A DNA stretch of 64,000 nucleotides from Pseudo-nitzschia pungens (lineage: Eukaryota; Bacillariophyta; Bacillariophyceae; Bacillariales; Bacillariaceae). Each line of letters opens with the position of its first letter. Position 1 is the first letter of the stretch. This document shows positions 33,826 to 43,647 of the stretch, in pieces. The position numbers and the translations under genes were made by a program. The notes under the pieces are model-generated. The model ran no database searches. It saw only the letters and a list, made by a program, of their open reading frames with translations, and was not told the DNA's origin. The stretch is taken from assembly GCA_037355855.1 (NCBI GenBank), contig CM074758.1, forward strand, positions 8,281,001 through 8,345,000, in the 5' to 3' direction.

Positions 33826-33898
33826 GCCGGATTAGCTCAGTTGGCAGAGCGCACGACTCTTAATCGTGTGGTCGAGGGTTCGATCCCCTCATTCGGTG
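33826..33898 (+). tRNA. tRNA-Lys (CTT)
   Basis: Acceptor GCCGGAT pairs with ATTCGGT, including G-T at the first pair. The anticodon loop CTCTTAA gives CTT, and the T arm is GAGGGTTCGATCCCCTC. Ten bases after tRNA-Asn with no T4 run between them. Confidence 0.94.
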
Positions 33899-33907
33899 TT
33901 TCTCCTT

Positions 33908-33980
33908 TCTCTTATAGTGAAGTGGTTATCACTCTTGACTTTGAATCAAGCATCCGGCGTTCGAATCGCCGTAAGAGAAC
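33908..33980 (+). tRNA. tRNA-Gln (TTG)
   Basis: Acceptor TCTCTTA pairs perfectly with TAAGAGA. The anticodon arm CTTGA-CTTTGAA-TCAAG gives TTG, and the T arm is CGGCGTTCGAATCGCCG. Nine bases after tRNA-Lys. The first T5 run of the cluster follows at 33982. Confidence 0.94.
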
Positions 33981-33981
33981 T

Positions 33982-33986
33982 TTTTG
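33982..33986 (+). terminator. Pol III T-run ending the tRNA cluster
   Basis: TTTTT two bases after tRNA-Gln. No run of four T occurs between the three tRNAs, so one terminator may serve all. Confidence 0.65.
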
Positions 33987-34288
33987 AGTCCCTATGAAAA
34001 CGTACTGTACCGCAGGACGGAGACACCCATCAGCTTAATTGTTGCTACTACTTAGAAAAGTGTTGCAATGAATTTTGAAGGGAACGATTTCTTCTACTTT
34101 TGTTCATTTTTGGTAGTGTAGTTGTTCACAGTTTTGCGCATGGAATTGGATTCGTGAGGCAGGCGAAGTCACTGGCCAGCAAGGGATCATGCTTCTTCGA
34201 CCTTAGCGAAAAGCAAATCAGTTGACAGCTTTTTTTTGGATGCATTCCACACCCGCTTCTGCCGTTGACAGGCACGAGTCAAAGATGA
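33987..34288. other. Short intergenic spacer
   Basis: Sequence between the tRNA cluster and the WD40 gene stop codon. Nothing recognised apart from a T7 run near 34230. Confidence 0.35.
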
Positions 34289-36769
34289 CTATGTCCGTTG
34301 TTCACTGGATGGCTCTAAAATGATAATCTCACCCTGATCCACGGTTACGGCTACTTGTTTGCCATTCACTGCGATTGCGCCCGATCCACCGCAGTCTAGT
34401 GGAAGCTTCCCGCGACTGAACAGAGACGATGCTTCCTTCTTTTGGTAATTCATTTGGTACATGGATATGAACGAGCTCCCTTGGCCTCCGGTCAACAGGA
34501 ATGGACACGCGTGTGACGGCACGGTGCTTGTTGCATTTGTTGTCGATTTCGAATACGGATCGAAAAACGCGGGACGATGAATCTTCCGTATTCTGCCCGC
34601 CGACGCCGGAACGTGTCCTTCCAGAGACGCAACGGGCGCGGAAAGATTTCTGCGGTCCCAAACCTTGACGATCGGATCCAATCCGGCGGTAACCAGGATG
34701 GATTCGTTGCGGGGATCCCAGAGAACCGAATGCGGACGATCGTGGGCGTCTTCGAGTTTTGCGACGGGCGACGACGACTCCGTCCCCTTCGTCCGAACGT
34801 CGTGGAGGGCAACGATTCCGTCATCCGATGCCGACGCCAAGAGAGCGCTCGTGGGGCTCTGGAGTTTCACGGCCCCCACCTTGGCCCGGTGAAACCGCGA
34901 TCTCCACGTCGCGTGCGTTGCGCCGTTGTTGCTCGAAATGGATTCCAACGACGAGACCACAATGGACTTGTCCTTCGACCCGGTGCAGATCGTCGCATCC
35001 GAACCGGAGCGCACCACGTCCATGCAAAAGATCCCGCTGCAGTGGAATTCCTTTCCGGTTCTGCGCAGCAATCTCGGTGCCCCCGTCGAGGCGGACACCT
35101 TGGAAAGATCCCAGAGGCAGACGGTTCCGTCGTTGCCGGCGGTCACGAGACGAGAGGGAGCTCCCGGAAAAGATGACGGCAACGACGACGACGACTGTTC
35201 CGTCCCGGCGCGTGGTCCGGGTAGAAACTTTGCGTCGGCGATCCAGCGACCGCCGTGGGCCTTCCAGGACAGGAGGGGATTCACGAATGTCTCGTCGTCG
35301 TCGTCGTTGTCGTCGTCGTCGTCTGCAGTGTTGGTTTTGTGTTTTGCGGCGGTCCGTTTGTTTGTATCCCACAACGCGATCATGCCAGCCTTTCCGGCAC
35401 CCACCAACCAATTGCTGCGTCTTCTATCCTTGTTGTCGGTTGTTGAAACGTTGCCACTCGATGCGGTGTTCGTCCAAAAGTCGAGAGAATATATCGCACT
35501 GAGACCTTTCGGTGGCAAAAAGCGAGGGCCGGTGACCGTTAGACAAGAGTTCGACGAGGAAGCTGCCGCACTCGTCACGATGCTGTCGTTGTCAATGGTT
35601 TCGATGGATTCGATCGCAGCCGAGTCTGAACCCGATTCGCCATCGCTCCGATCGTCACGCCCGCGACGGTTCATCTCGTATTGCAGCAGCGGCGATACCG
35701 TGTATCGTTCCTCCTCTTCGACCCCGCGCGTTCCGACCCCGGGTGCGATCGCGGAATCCAAAACCGGATCACCCGTGGTCTCCGGTGAGGATCGAGCTTC
35801 GGTGGTTGCTGTTGTTGCTGTTGTTGCTGTTGCTGTTGCGCTTCGGTTTCGCGAGGATCTCCGGAGGGGTTGGTGTCGCGCGGGTTTGCGAACGGTGGGC
35901 TCTTTCTTTTTGCGCGGCGGACGACGTCGGCTCGTTGCTCCGCCTCCCTCGGAAAATGCGGCGTTCGTCAGCAGGCCCAAGGCCGCGAGTCGCGCGTTGT
36001 TGCGCTCGATGTTCCGCAACCGGAGTTTTTCGTATTCCGACAGAGCGTGCGGCGCGGACGAGTCCGGGAGATCCGCGTCCCGACGGTTTGCGACCGGTGG
36101 CGGGGAATCCTCCGCGCGAAGGCCCTTGTCGTCGCCGTCGCCGGCATCGCTATTGCCACTGCTGTTGCTGTTGTTATTGCTGTTGTTATCCGACAGTATT
36201 GTGTTGATCTGTTCGCGACTGTCGCTGTCATCGTCTCGGCAGACGACGGTGTTGCCATTCTTTGTACACGTCGATTTGCAAGGAGTGACGGTTCTCGATG
36301 GACCCATCCCGAGGGTTGGAGCATTCATCGAATCTTTGGCTGCGAGTTCGTTGGGGGAAACAACGCCTCTGTGGCCTCCGTTGGTCTGTTCGTCACGAAT
36401 CTGTTCGTTCCGCCCAGCAGGATACACGTCGCTGTCGCTGTCGCTGCATTTGGACTTTTCCGTATCCGAAAGCGTGGTATCGGTTTCCGGATCTGATTTT
36501 GTGAATGGTTGGGCGACAAGGACATCCTTGCCCGAGATTTTGCCGATGAGTTGTTGACACGCAGATGTTGATTCCGTAGTGTCATTGTTGTTTTTTGTGC
36601 CGACAAGCTTGCGTTTGCCCCAGAAGGACAAAATCGACGTTTGCTTTTTGCGATCGGACGAGTCCTGTACAGGTACCGGTATGGTTGACGTCTTGTTTTT
36701 CTTTGTACCGACGCCACTTCCGGATTTGGGACGATTCTCGCATGCCACGGAACGTCGCTTGCCTGCCAT
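34289..36769 (-). CDS. WDR76: WDR76/CMR1-type WD40 protein with PIP box
   Basis: Single 826-residue frame from ATG at 36769. Residues 43-50 (QTSILSFW) match the PCNA-interacting PIP box, inside a basic context (KKQTSILSFWGKRK). A long Ser/Asp/Asn-rich region follows. The family-typical helix YEKLRLRNIERNNARLAALG lies before the propeller. WD repeats include LVTAGNDGTVCLWDLSK, LLASASDDGIVALHDVRTKG and ILVTAGLDPIVKVWDRRN. WDR76/Cmr1 proteins resemble DDB2, bind damaged or stressed chromatin and occur with replication and proteasome factors. Length exceeds the usual 500-630 because of low-complexity inserts (poly-Asp, NNNSN). The opposite strand holds a 543-codon frame, a shadow of the GC-rich coding sequence. 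Confidence 0.82.
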   Translation of the reverse strand: MAGKRRSVACENRPKSGSGVGTKKNKTSTIPVPVQDSSDRKKQTSILSFWGKRKLVGTKNNNDTTESTSACQQLIGKISGKDVLVAQPFTKSDPETDTTLSDTEKSKCSDSDSDVYPAGRNEQIRDEQTNGGHRGVVSPNELAAKDSMNAPTLGMGPSRTVTPCKSTCTKNGNTVVCRDDDSDSREQINTILSDNNSNNNSNSSGNSDAGDGDDKGLRAEDSPPPVANRRDADLPDSSAPHALSEYEKLRLRNIERNNARLAALGLLTNAAFSEGGGATSRRRPPRKKKEPTVRKPARHQPLRRSSRNRSATATATTATTATTEARSSPETTGDPVLDSAIAPGVGTRGVEEEERYTVSPLLQYEMNRRGRDDRSDGESGSDSAAIESIETIDNDSIVTSAAASSSNSCLTVTGPRFLPPKGLSAIYSLDFWTNTASSGNVSTTDNKDRRRSNWLVGAGKAGMIALWDTNKRTAAKHKTNTADDDDDNDDDDETFVNPLLSWKAHGGRWIADAKFLPGPRAGTEQSSSSLPSSFPGAPSRLVTAGNDGTVCLWDLSKVSASTGAPRLLRRTGKEFHCSGIFCMDVVRSGSDATICTGSKDKSIVVSSLESISSNNGATHATWRSRFHRAKVGAVKLQSPTSALLASASDDGIVALHDVRTKGTESSSPVAKLEDAHDRPHSVLWDPRNESILVTAGLDPIVKVWDRRNLSAPVASLEGHVPASAGRIRKIHRPAFFDPYSKSTTNATSTVPSHACPFLLTGGQGSSFISMYQMNYQKKEASSLFSRGKLPLDCGGSGAIAVNGKQVAVTVDQGEIIILEPSSEQRT

Positions 36770-37862
36770 GATCGATTCTCGAAGAAGGATGGGTCGGAGA
36801 TGAACTCTTGGTCGGGTGGAACGAACCCGTATCTACCTACCGGTATCTTTTTTCTCGTCCTTTTCTCGTCCTTTTCTCGTCGTTTTAATTCTCAGGAACC
36901 CCTCTAGTGCAGAGGTACCTTAGAGGGAACTTCAATAGAAGTAATTACTACACAAGATAAAAAATTACCGATACAGTACAAACAATCGGTAACAATCAAG
37001 GATCATAATGCTCTCCTCAATTATTTTTTCTTCTCATTGCTGTCCTCACTTTTTCCGCGACCCACCTGTATTTTTTCGAAAGTGAGCCAGACGAATGGCA
37101 TTTTAATTACGAGTTCATGCCTACCGTACCTGGTAAGATTAGGGCACATACGTTTTCTGACGGGTAACATTCTCAAAAAAGTTAGTGGGTAACCTTAGGT
37201 AACTTACTGGTAGCGTAAACCTTACTGTGTACGAAGTAAACCTTACTGAGTGATCTGATGCTTCATTTTTGGCGCGAAAAACATCGCGCTATTCACATAC
37301 CACTAACCCCAATTACGGAAACGACGGTTTTTTTAACGTTGACCGGAAGGTGTCTGCAGCAGATGACAGTAACATCTGTTACTGATACGGTAGAAGAAGA
37401 TCACAACAATGATGATGTTATGTGACAATAAGCCTTGCTTCTACTCCTTGCTACTCAATACCGGAAACAGTCCCGATCGAGATACCAATTGTATCCTAGC
37501 TACAAGTAAGTTAGGTTACTAGATAGACTATTCAAAGTGGAGGCATTGATTTTGAGCATTCGTACTAACGAATGTGTGTGAATTATAGTGATTGAAGAAT
37601 TATTACTTTCAAAATTCATTCTATCAAAAGCTAAAATGCAGGGTCGGCGTGAATGGTGGTGATTCGAAGTGTTTCCTGAATGTATGTAGTAGTAGTAGTA
37701 GTAGCTAAAAGGATGTTTTCCGAGAGGACTGTAGAACTATGTGCAATTCCGGTTAGATTCAATTCGAGTGCGTGTGCAATAAGTTTGTGGACCACAACCA
37801 TGAGTATGTTTGGGTCATCCTGGATGATCTGCTTCGAGTCCTCCTCGCATCGCTGCTGCTAT

Positions 37863-37894
<32 letters not shown>

Positions 37895-37954
37895 CCAGCA
37901 CCACAACCATCGTCCGGAGACGAATGCGCACGAAAGAGTTCCTTCCTTCCGATG
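36770..37954. other. Intergenic spacer with dense motif cluster
   Basis: Contains the upstream flank of WDR76 and the 3' flank of the J-protein gene. CTACCTACCGGTA near the start is followed by the cluster at 37185-37262. GTA runs occur at 37684-37704 and 37865-37890. No gene. Confidence 0.4.
37185..37262. promoter_or_regulatory. Cluster of GTAACCTTA / AACCTTACTG motifs
   Basis: GTAACCTTAGGTAACTTACTGG is followed by two copies of AACCTTACTG within 80 bp, about 420-490 bp upstream of WDR76. Role inferred from recurrence in other spacers. Confidence 0.3.
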
Positions 37955-37983
37955 CCAATCCAATCCAATCCAATCCAATCCAA
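37955..37983. repeat. TTGGA pentamer repeat directly after a stop codon
   Basis: 5.8 copies of TTGGA on the minus strand, starting at the base after TGA (37986-37984) of the J-protein gene, as at 30108-30142. Confidence 0.95.
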
Positions 37984-38909
37984 TCAATAGCAGCGAATGG
38001 TGTGTCCTCCGCACATTCCTCCCCTCATCTCGTCAATGTCGTTCCGCAGGAGCGGCCCGTGAAAGTTCTCGTCGGGTCGCAGGGGGATGGTCCGGTAGAG
38101 TTCCGCCGGGGTGTTGCTGGTGCATTTCCGCGGGACCGATTCGCCGAAGCCGCCCTCGAAGGCATCGATGACAAAGCCGGGCGTGTCGGGCGGATATCCG
38201 CTTTGGTACATCTCGGCGTTGTACTCTCTCCGCTTCGTTGGGTCCGACAGGGTCTCGTAGGCCTTGTTGATGGTTTGGAATTGTTGCGTGGTATCGGTGT
38301 TCGGGTTGGCATCTGCGGGCAACAAGTGAAATGCAATGTATGCAATGCCATGAAATGCAATAGCGTGCGTGAATTGTTGCGTGGCGTGGCGTTGCGACGA
38401 TGGAAGAAAAGAAAAGAACAAGAACACAAAAAGAACAACAAAACAAAAGAAACCAAAACAGAACAGAACAACGATGGGAACAAAGAATGAGAGACCGGCT
38501 CGCATGATACTGTGCAGGAAACCAAACGAAACAAATAATGAATAACGAAAGCAATAATCACGACACCGCGGAACGCACCGGGATGGAATCTCTTTACCAA
38601 TTGGCGAAAGGCCTTCTTGACATCGTCCCTGGAGGCATTTTGATCGATGCCCAAGACGTAGTAGTAATCCTGTTGTGGCCGTGGCCGTGGTCGTTGGCCC
38701 TGTCCGTGACCGCCGCCGTATATCTCGCGCCAGAGCGAGGAATTCGGGAAGGAGTACAAGATGGTGAACGACGAGGACGGCCCGGCCGAAAACAGTCCGG
38801 TGGCAATCGTAGCCAGTGCTACGTAACAATAATACAATGGCATTACGGATCGCGTTGTCGAGAATCGATTTCGTCGCCGCCGTCGCGAGAGGACGGAACA
38901 TGCCATCAT
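37984..38909 (-). CDS. Membrane-anchored J-domain (DnaJ) protein
   Basis: Two exons, 38579-38909 and 37984-38312, joined in phase 1 across a 266-nt intron (donor GTGCGT, acceptor CCCGCAG); 219 residues. An N-terminal signal anchor (LYYCYVALATIATGLFSAG) precedes the J domain: DYYYVLGIDQNASRDDVKKA, KRFHPD, then INKAYETLSDPTKRREYNAE. The HPD tripeptide needed to stimulate Hsp70 is created by splicing (G from exon 1, AT from exon 2). The C-terminal 60 residues are unlike known J-protein tails. Location is probably ER or another membrane; the Hsp70 partner is unknown. Start ATG at 38909; a second ATG follows directly. Confidence 0.85.
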
Positions 38910-39982
38910 GATTTTGGCGTGCTTCTCTCGCGGTTGCTTTGTGAGTGTGGTTCTGTTTGTGTTTCTGTTTGTGTTTCTGTCTCTGTCTCTGTTTCTGCTT
39001 GTGCAACAGGTATTTTGTGTTTGCTCTGTGAACTGCTCTCAAAGAGTTCGATTGCTGATCACGAATCCCAAAAGAGGATTCTATCTACCGGTATTCCTTC
39101 GACGAAATCAGGAGTGTTCCGACGGTTACGGATATCTTACTACCGTACGAATCCAAGCGGGGTCGAAACTGATGTTTCTGCCATCAGGTATTGAAAAAAT
39201 ACTCATATTTCGGACACGAGCATTCAGGCAACCAACCAAAACCCGACGATCTCGTTCCGAGTGTCAATCCTCGGATCTACCGGTCTTACGCACTTGTACG
39301 TACCTTTCGGAAAGGGGGAAGAAAGTAACCTTACGATTGCGAACGGTTTTTCTCTTTTTTCCGATGGAAGGCAACAAACATACTCGTACCGTACGGTACG
39401 GTGCCGGTAGAACGCTTTCGGTGACGTCCCGAAATCTGCGCGACAGGCTGTTCTCTCTGCTTCGTTCCGAAAGCAGCGCGCTCTGCTACGGGTCGGCATA
39501 CTCGTACGGAAAATCATTTTTTTAGGATGTTCAATGTTGTCTCAACAGTGTTTGCGGTTGTAAACGTATTGTACCAGGTAAGGTTACTTACAAGGTAACT
39601 TACGTACAATACGGTACAGAGGTCTAAGCAATGCTTTTTATTGTAAGTAACTTTACAGTAAGATTATGTGACTCAACTCACATACCGCGAGTAACCTTAC
39701 GAGTGAGGTTATGTAATGCAGCCTACGTACTCATACTTGTCCCGTGGACGGACGTGCGAGCACCATGTGATAATTGCCTTTTACTTCTAATTCCCATCAC
39801 ATAACCTCAAAACTCTCCTACGGGAAAATTTAGCACGAACTTTGGTTCGGTGCAAACTAATCTTCTTACAACACGAACGAAGACGTGCTCGTGGTGGGTA
39901 AGAAGGGTATGTTTGTTCCTTTTCGCATCCGAACGCTCCTCCCCTCTCGGACAAAAATTAAAATTAAAAAAAAAAAAACGCC
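38910..39982. other. Divergent promoter region, J-protein / M8 protease
   Basis: Rich in the recurrent spacer motifs: GTAACCTTACG at 39328, ACTCGTACCGTACGGTACGG near 39382 and the cluster at 39575-39715. A TGTTTCTGTTTG-type run at 38953-39000 is simple sequence. Frames on both strands here are shadows or repeat-driven. Confidence 0.4.
39575..39715. promoter_or_regulatory. Motif cluster upstream of M8 protease
   Basis: GGTAAGGTTACTTAC, AAGGTAACTTACGTAC, GTAAGATTATG, GTAACCTTACGAG and GAGGTTATGTAATG lie within 140 bp, about 270-410 bp upstream of the ATG. Function inferred only. Confidence 0.3.
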
Positions 39983-40728
39983 ATGAAGGATCGTTCTTGC
40001 CGCAAGAGACTTGCCTTGGTGGGCATCCTCACGTGGTTCTCGTGCCATCAATACGAGAGGACATTGTTCGCGGATGCCGCCGCGAGAAGGAACAATCGCA
40101 GCAACGGCCCGTCGATCCAGCACCGAGTGAAGCGTTCCCATCGAAGGGTCGACTACGTCGGGACCTCGCGGGGAACCACGAGCCCCGGCGTGCGTAGAAA
40201 TGTACGTAGCCGTAGTACATCGAGCACCACCGAAGCCAAAGACGACCGGTGGGAGTTGCGGAAAGAAATTCATTCCGAAGATATCTTTTGGGTCTTTCAC
40301 GCTCCCAGCAGTAACAAAAACAACAAAAGCATTCCACAACAACAAGAACAGCAACAACAACAACAAAAGCATGACTACACTTCGGGAACCAGGAGGAGTC
40401 TCTTGAGGTACCTCTACGATCAGTTCGTGGGAGAAGAACTCCCTCCCTCTGATAGCTTGGGTTCGGGAACCACCAACGAACTGATAAGCGATAACCTTAC
40501 GACCGGTGTCGACTTTGGAAGCATTGTGGAAGCCAATGCAAGCGCAATATATCACAACCCAGAAAGTTCGAACACATTCAATAGCGATATCACCGCAACA
40601 ACAACCGACCACTACGGGAGAAGGAAATTCCACCGAGTCTGTAGTATACACAACGGTGAATGAAGACCTCTCGCAATCCAACAGCCACAGTGGGAGAATG
40701 GACGATTCAACTACCGATGGTCCAATAC

Positions 40729-40762
<34 letters not shown>

Positions 40763-43647
40763 CTACATCAATGAAGGCATCGCTGACTCGAACAACAATG
40801 ATGCTGCCGATAATAATAATAATAATAGTACCAACGCAACACACGGTGCGCGCGATGCCGAGCCACAATTCCAACCCCTTCGAATGCGCGCCATCCTCGT
40901 GGAGGACTCCCACCGGAAAATCCTGCGGAACGATACCGAGCGCGAGATTTTGTTCCACGAAATGCTCAGCCCCGCCCTATTGGCGTGGAGTTCGTCGCTG
41001 CGGGTGGATCCCGTGGTCGGAAACCTGACCGTGGACGTTCACCAGCTCGTCGACGGAGCCACCTGCGGCCCGGGGGTGGACAGCGGTCTTCCCTCGATCC
41101 GGGTGCCGACCCCGCACATCGAAGAGGGCATACCGGAGACCGACATGATCGTGTATCTCAGCCTGGGGTTTTCGGTTCCCGGGGTCGAGGTGGAAGGCGA
41201 CAACAACAACAACGACAACGACAACAACGAAACCGATGCGTTTTTCGACACTGTAGATTTCAACCCCGAGTCGTTCCAAGATGACGACGACGACGACGAC
41301 CGTGCAGATGGCAGCAAATTTCGGGAAAGCTATCTCGGCCTGAATTCGAACGATGAGAAACCAGTAAAAGAAAAAACAGGAGGAGGATTTGGAGATCGGA
41401 TCAAAGAATACATGAATAGCGAAGAATCCGGAGCCGATCGACGAAGTCGAGATTTGACCACTGTGCGAAATGGTGATGGCGATGATGATGATGATGATGA
41501 TGTTGTCGAAAGTTCATCGGCATTCTCGTCGTCAACATCGCCGGCAGCCAATGCCGAAGCGAATGGAACCGCCCCCATCAACATTTGCACGGGCGAGTAC
41601 CTGGCCGCCGCCTCGTACTGCTCAACGGATCAGTTTGATCGTCCGACAGCTGCCCTGTTGCACATTTGCATCGACGACAGCTTCTTTGATGCGAGACACC
41701 GCAGGCGCAACATCATGACACTCGTGCACGAGCTCGGACACGCACTCGGGTTCAACGCACTGAGCATGGCGCACTTTCGCAGACCGGATGGGACGCCCTA
41801 TACGCCACGAGACGAGGATGGAAATGTGCCCGATGCAACCGTGGAATGCACCGGCCCGGAGGACGAGCACCAAACCGCGACGTTGCCCCTGCCATCCGAA
41901 GAGATTCTTAGGTTTCGAAACGTGAGAGGAGGGGTTCGGGTCGCAGAGATCGTGACGCCGTCCGTGGTGCAAGTGGTGAGGAATCAATTCGATTGCCAGC
42001 TCTTGACCGGAGCGGAATTGGAAAGCAGTGAAGGGTCCCCTCTGAGCATAACGGGCGACGGGGCGGGATGCATCGGTGATCATTGGGAACGACGTCTCTT
42101 TTCGAGTGATGTGATGAATCCAATTGTTGATGACATTGAATATTCGACAAGGATTTCCACCCTGACCCTGGCTTACTTTGCCGATTCTGGATGGTACCAA
42201 GTGGATCTGTCCAATGCCGATGTCGCTAGCGGATGGGGTCGCGGCGCCGGGTGCCAATTTGTGAACGATACCTGCATCAATGAATATGGTGATGTCCCTC
42301 CAGCAGAACGCTCCATTCTTTTGCAACGAGGTTTCCTTTGACCGAATCCCCGGCCTGTCTGCGGCACAAAACATTCACGGGTGCACTCCGGACCTTTCGA
42401 GGAAGGCGAGGTGTTCGATCGGCGAATACGATCTGGATCTTCCCAAGGCCTACCAGTACTTCAACTCAACATACGGCTCGAAAGTCGGGGGATCCGATAC
42501 CTTTATGGACTTTTGCCCCGTCTACGATGGATACGACAATGGCCTGTGCTCCAGCACCGAAAGTGGGGCCGTCATACGCGCGAGCGAAATCGAGCAATTC
42601 GGATTGCGCAATTCAAGATGCTTGGTAGGGAATGTTTATCCGTTCTATCGAAACACTGCTCTCTGTCTTCCAATTGCCTGCGTGTTGGAGGATCGCACTC
42701 TTCGGGTGAAGGTTGGCGATGATTGGCATATTTGCGAACACGCGGACAAAACGATTGAATCGGAAACCGTGAAGATCACGTGTCCGGATCCACGCCGAAT
42801 TTGTCCCACGTTCTTTTGCCCATACGACTGCTTGGGAACCGGCGGTGAATGTGACTACAACAGTGGAAAGTGTTTGTGTCGGTATGAAAATGCGACCGAA
42901 CCCGGACAGACGTTCCTGGACGTCTGTGGTATCGAAGAAGAGACTGAAGAGTTAGAAATCAGAAACACAACTGCATCTACAACCACGTTACGCCCAATAT
43001 TGCACAAAAAAGGGAAGATTGATTCATTGATGCCCCCTGCAGACACGAAAATCTCTGATTATTACGTATCCGATGTCTACCATTTGGACTCGCATCCACG
43101 CTTGATTGACGCGTGGGGGGTATTGATTCTTAGCATCACTGCCCTGGTTCTGGTTTCGTTTTTCGTTGTGCTCTTTGTCTTCCGAAAGCCCTTGCTAGAA
43201 GGCACAACCATGACATGGAATATTATCAGGTTTTGGAAACGGAAACGTTGGGATCCGAGAGGAGACGATGGGATAGGAAGAGGGGGAAGTATCCACGGCA
43301 GCACCCGTGAGAAACACAAGATGGTAGCGTCGGTACTGGTGGATATGCGAATTCGTCAGAACGACGAAAGCAACGGCAGCCGTTGGAGGCGAAGAGGAAC
43401 GGGTCGAAGGGATCTGAACGAAAGCCTTGATGAGACCGATGGCCGAATGACGGATTCCGAGATTGGTTCCTCGGCTGCCCCGGCCATGAGCGATTCTTTG
43501 TCAGAAATTTCAAGTCGCCAAATGAATGACGAAACGATGTCTGATTTCGAAGATGGCGATGAAAACAATGTATCTGTTAACGAAGAAGAAGCATCACATT
43601 TGCCACAGGAACCTGCAGTAATGCGAAGGAGACGATTCGTTTCATGA
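39983..43647 (+). CDS. Leishmanolysin-like (peptidase M8) membrane metalloprotease, paralogue 1
   Basis: ATG at 39983 opens with a short hydrophobic signal (RLALVGILTWFS). Frame A (to about 40505) joins frame B, either through a possible 79-nt intron 40506-40584 or a frame change. Frame B holds the conserved start LRMRAILVED, the zinc motif LVHELGHALGFN, DHWERR (third His candidate) and LTLAYFADSGWYQVDL. Between 42265 and 42338 the frame moves +1 into frame C, which continues FFCNEVSFDRIPG, a Cys-rich region, an EGF-like segment (CPYDCLGTGGECDYNSGKCLC), one membrane helix (GVLILSITALVLVSFFVVLF) and a 140-residue cytoplasmic tail. No usable intron explains the B/C change. M8 proteases are surface or secreted zinc endopeptidases. 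Asn and Asp runs occur in the poorly conserved N-terminal half. Confidence 0.75.
40733..40762. repeat. ACA trinucleotide run (poly-Asn coding)
   Basis: A run of about ten ACA/AAC units, read as Asn in the M8 frame. A second Asn run from AAT units follows at 40815-40828. Confidence 0.8.

Noticed and set aside
34926..36557. 543-codon plus-strand open frame
   Set aside because: Low-complexity antisense shadow of WDR76 repeats; rich in Ser, Arg, Val and Leu runs with no motif.
37684..37890. GTA/TAC runs considered as a CRISPR or satellite array
   Set aside because: Simple trinucleotide microsatellites without spacer structure. No CRISPR-like array occurs in the window.
42262..42304. 43-nt intron in the M8 gene
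   Set aside because: Phase fits, but it would delete residues conserved in the second M8 paralogue and is far shorter than the other introns.
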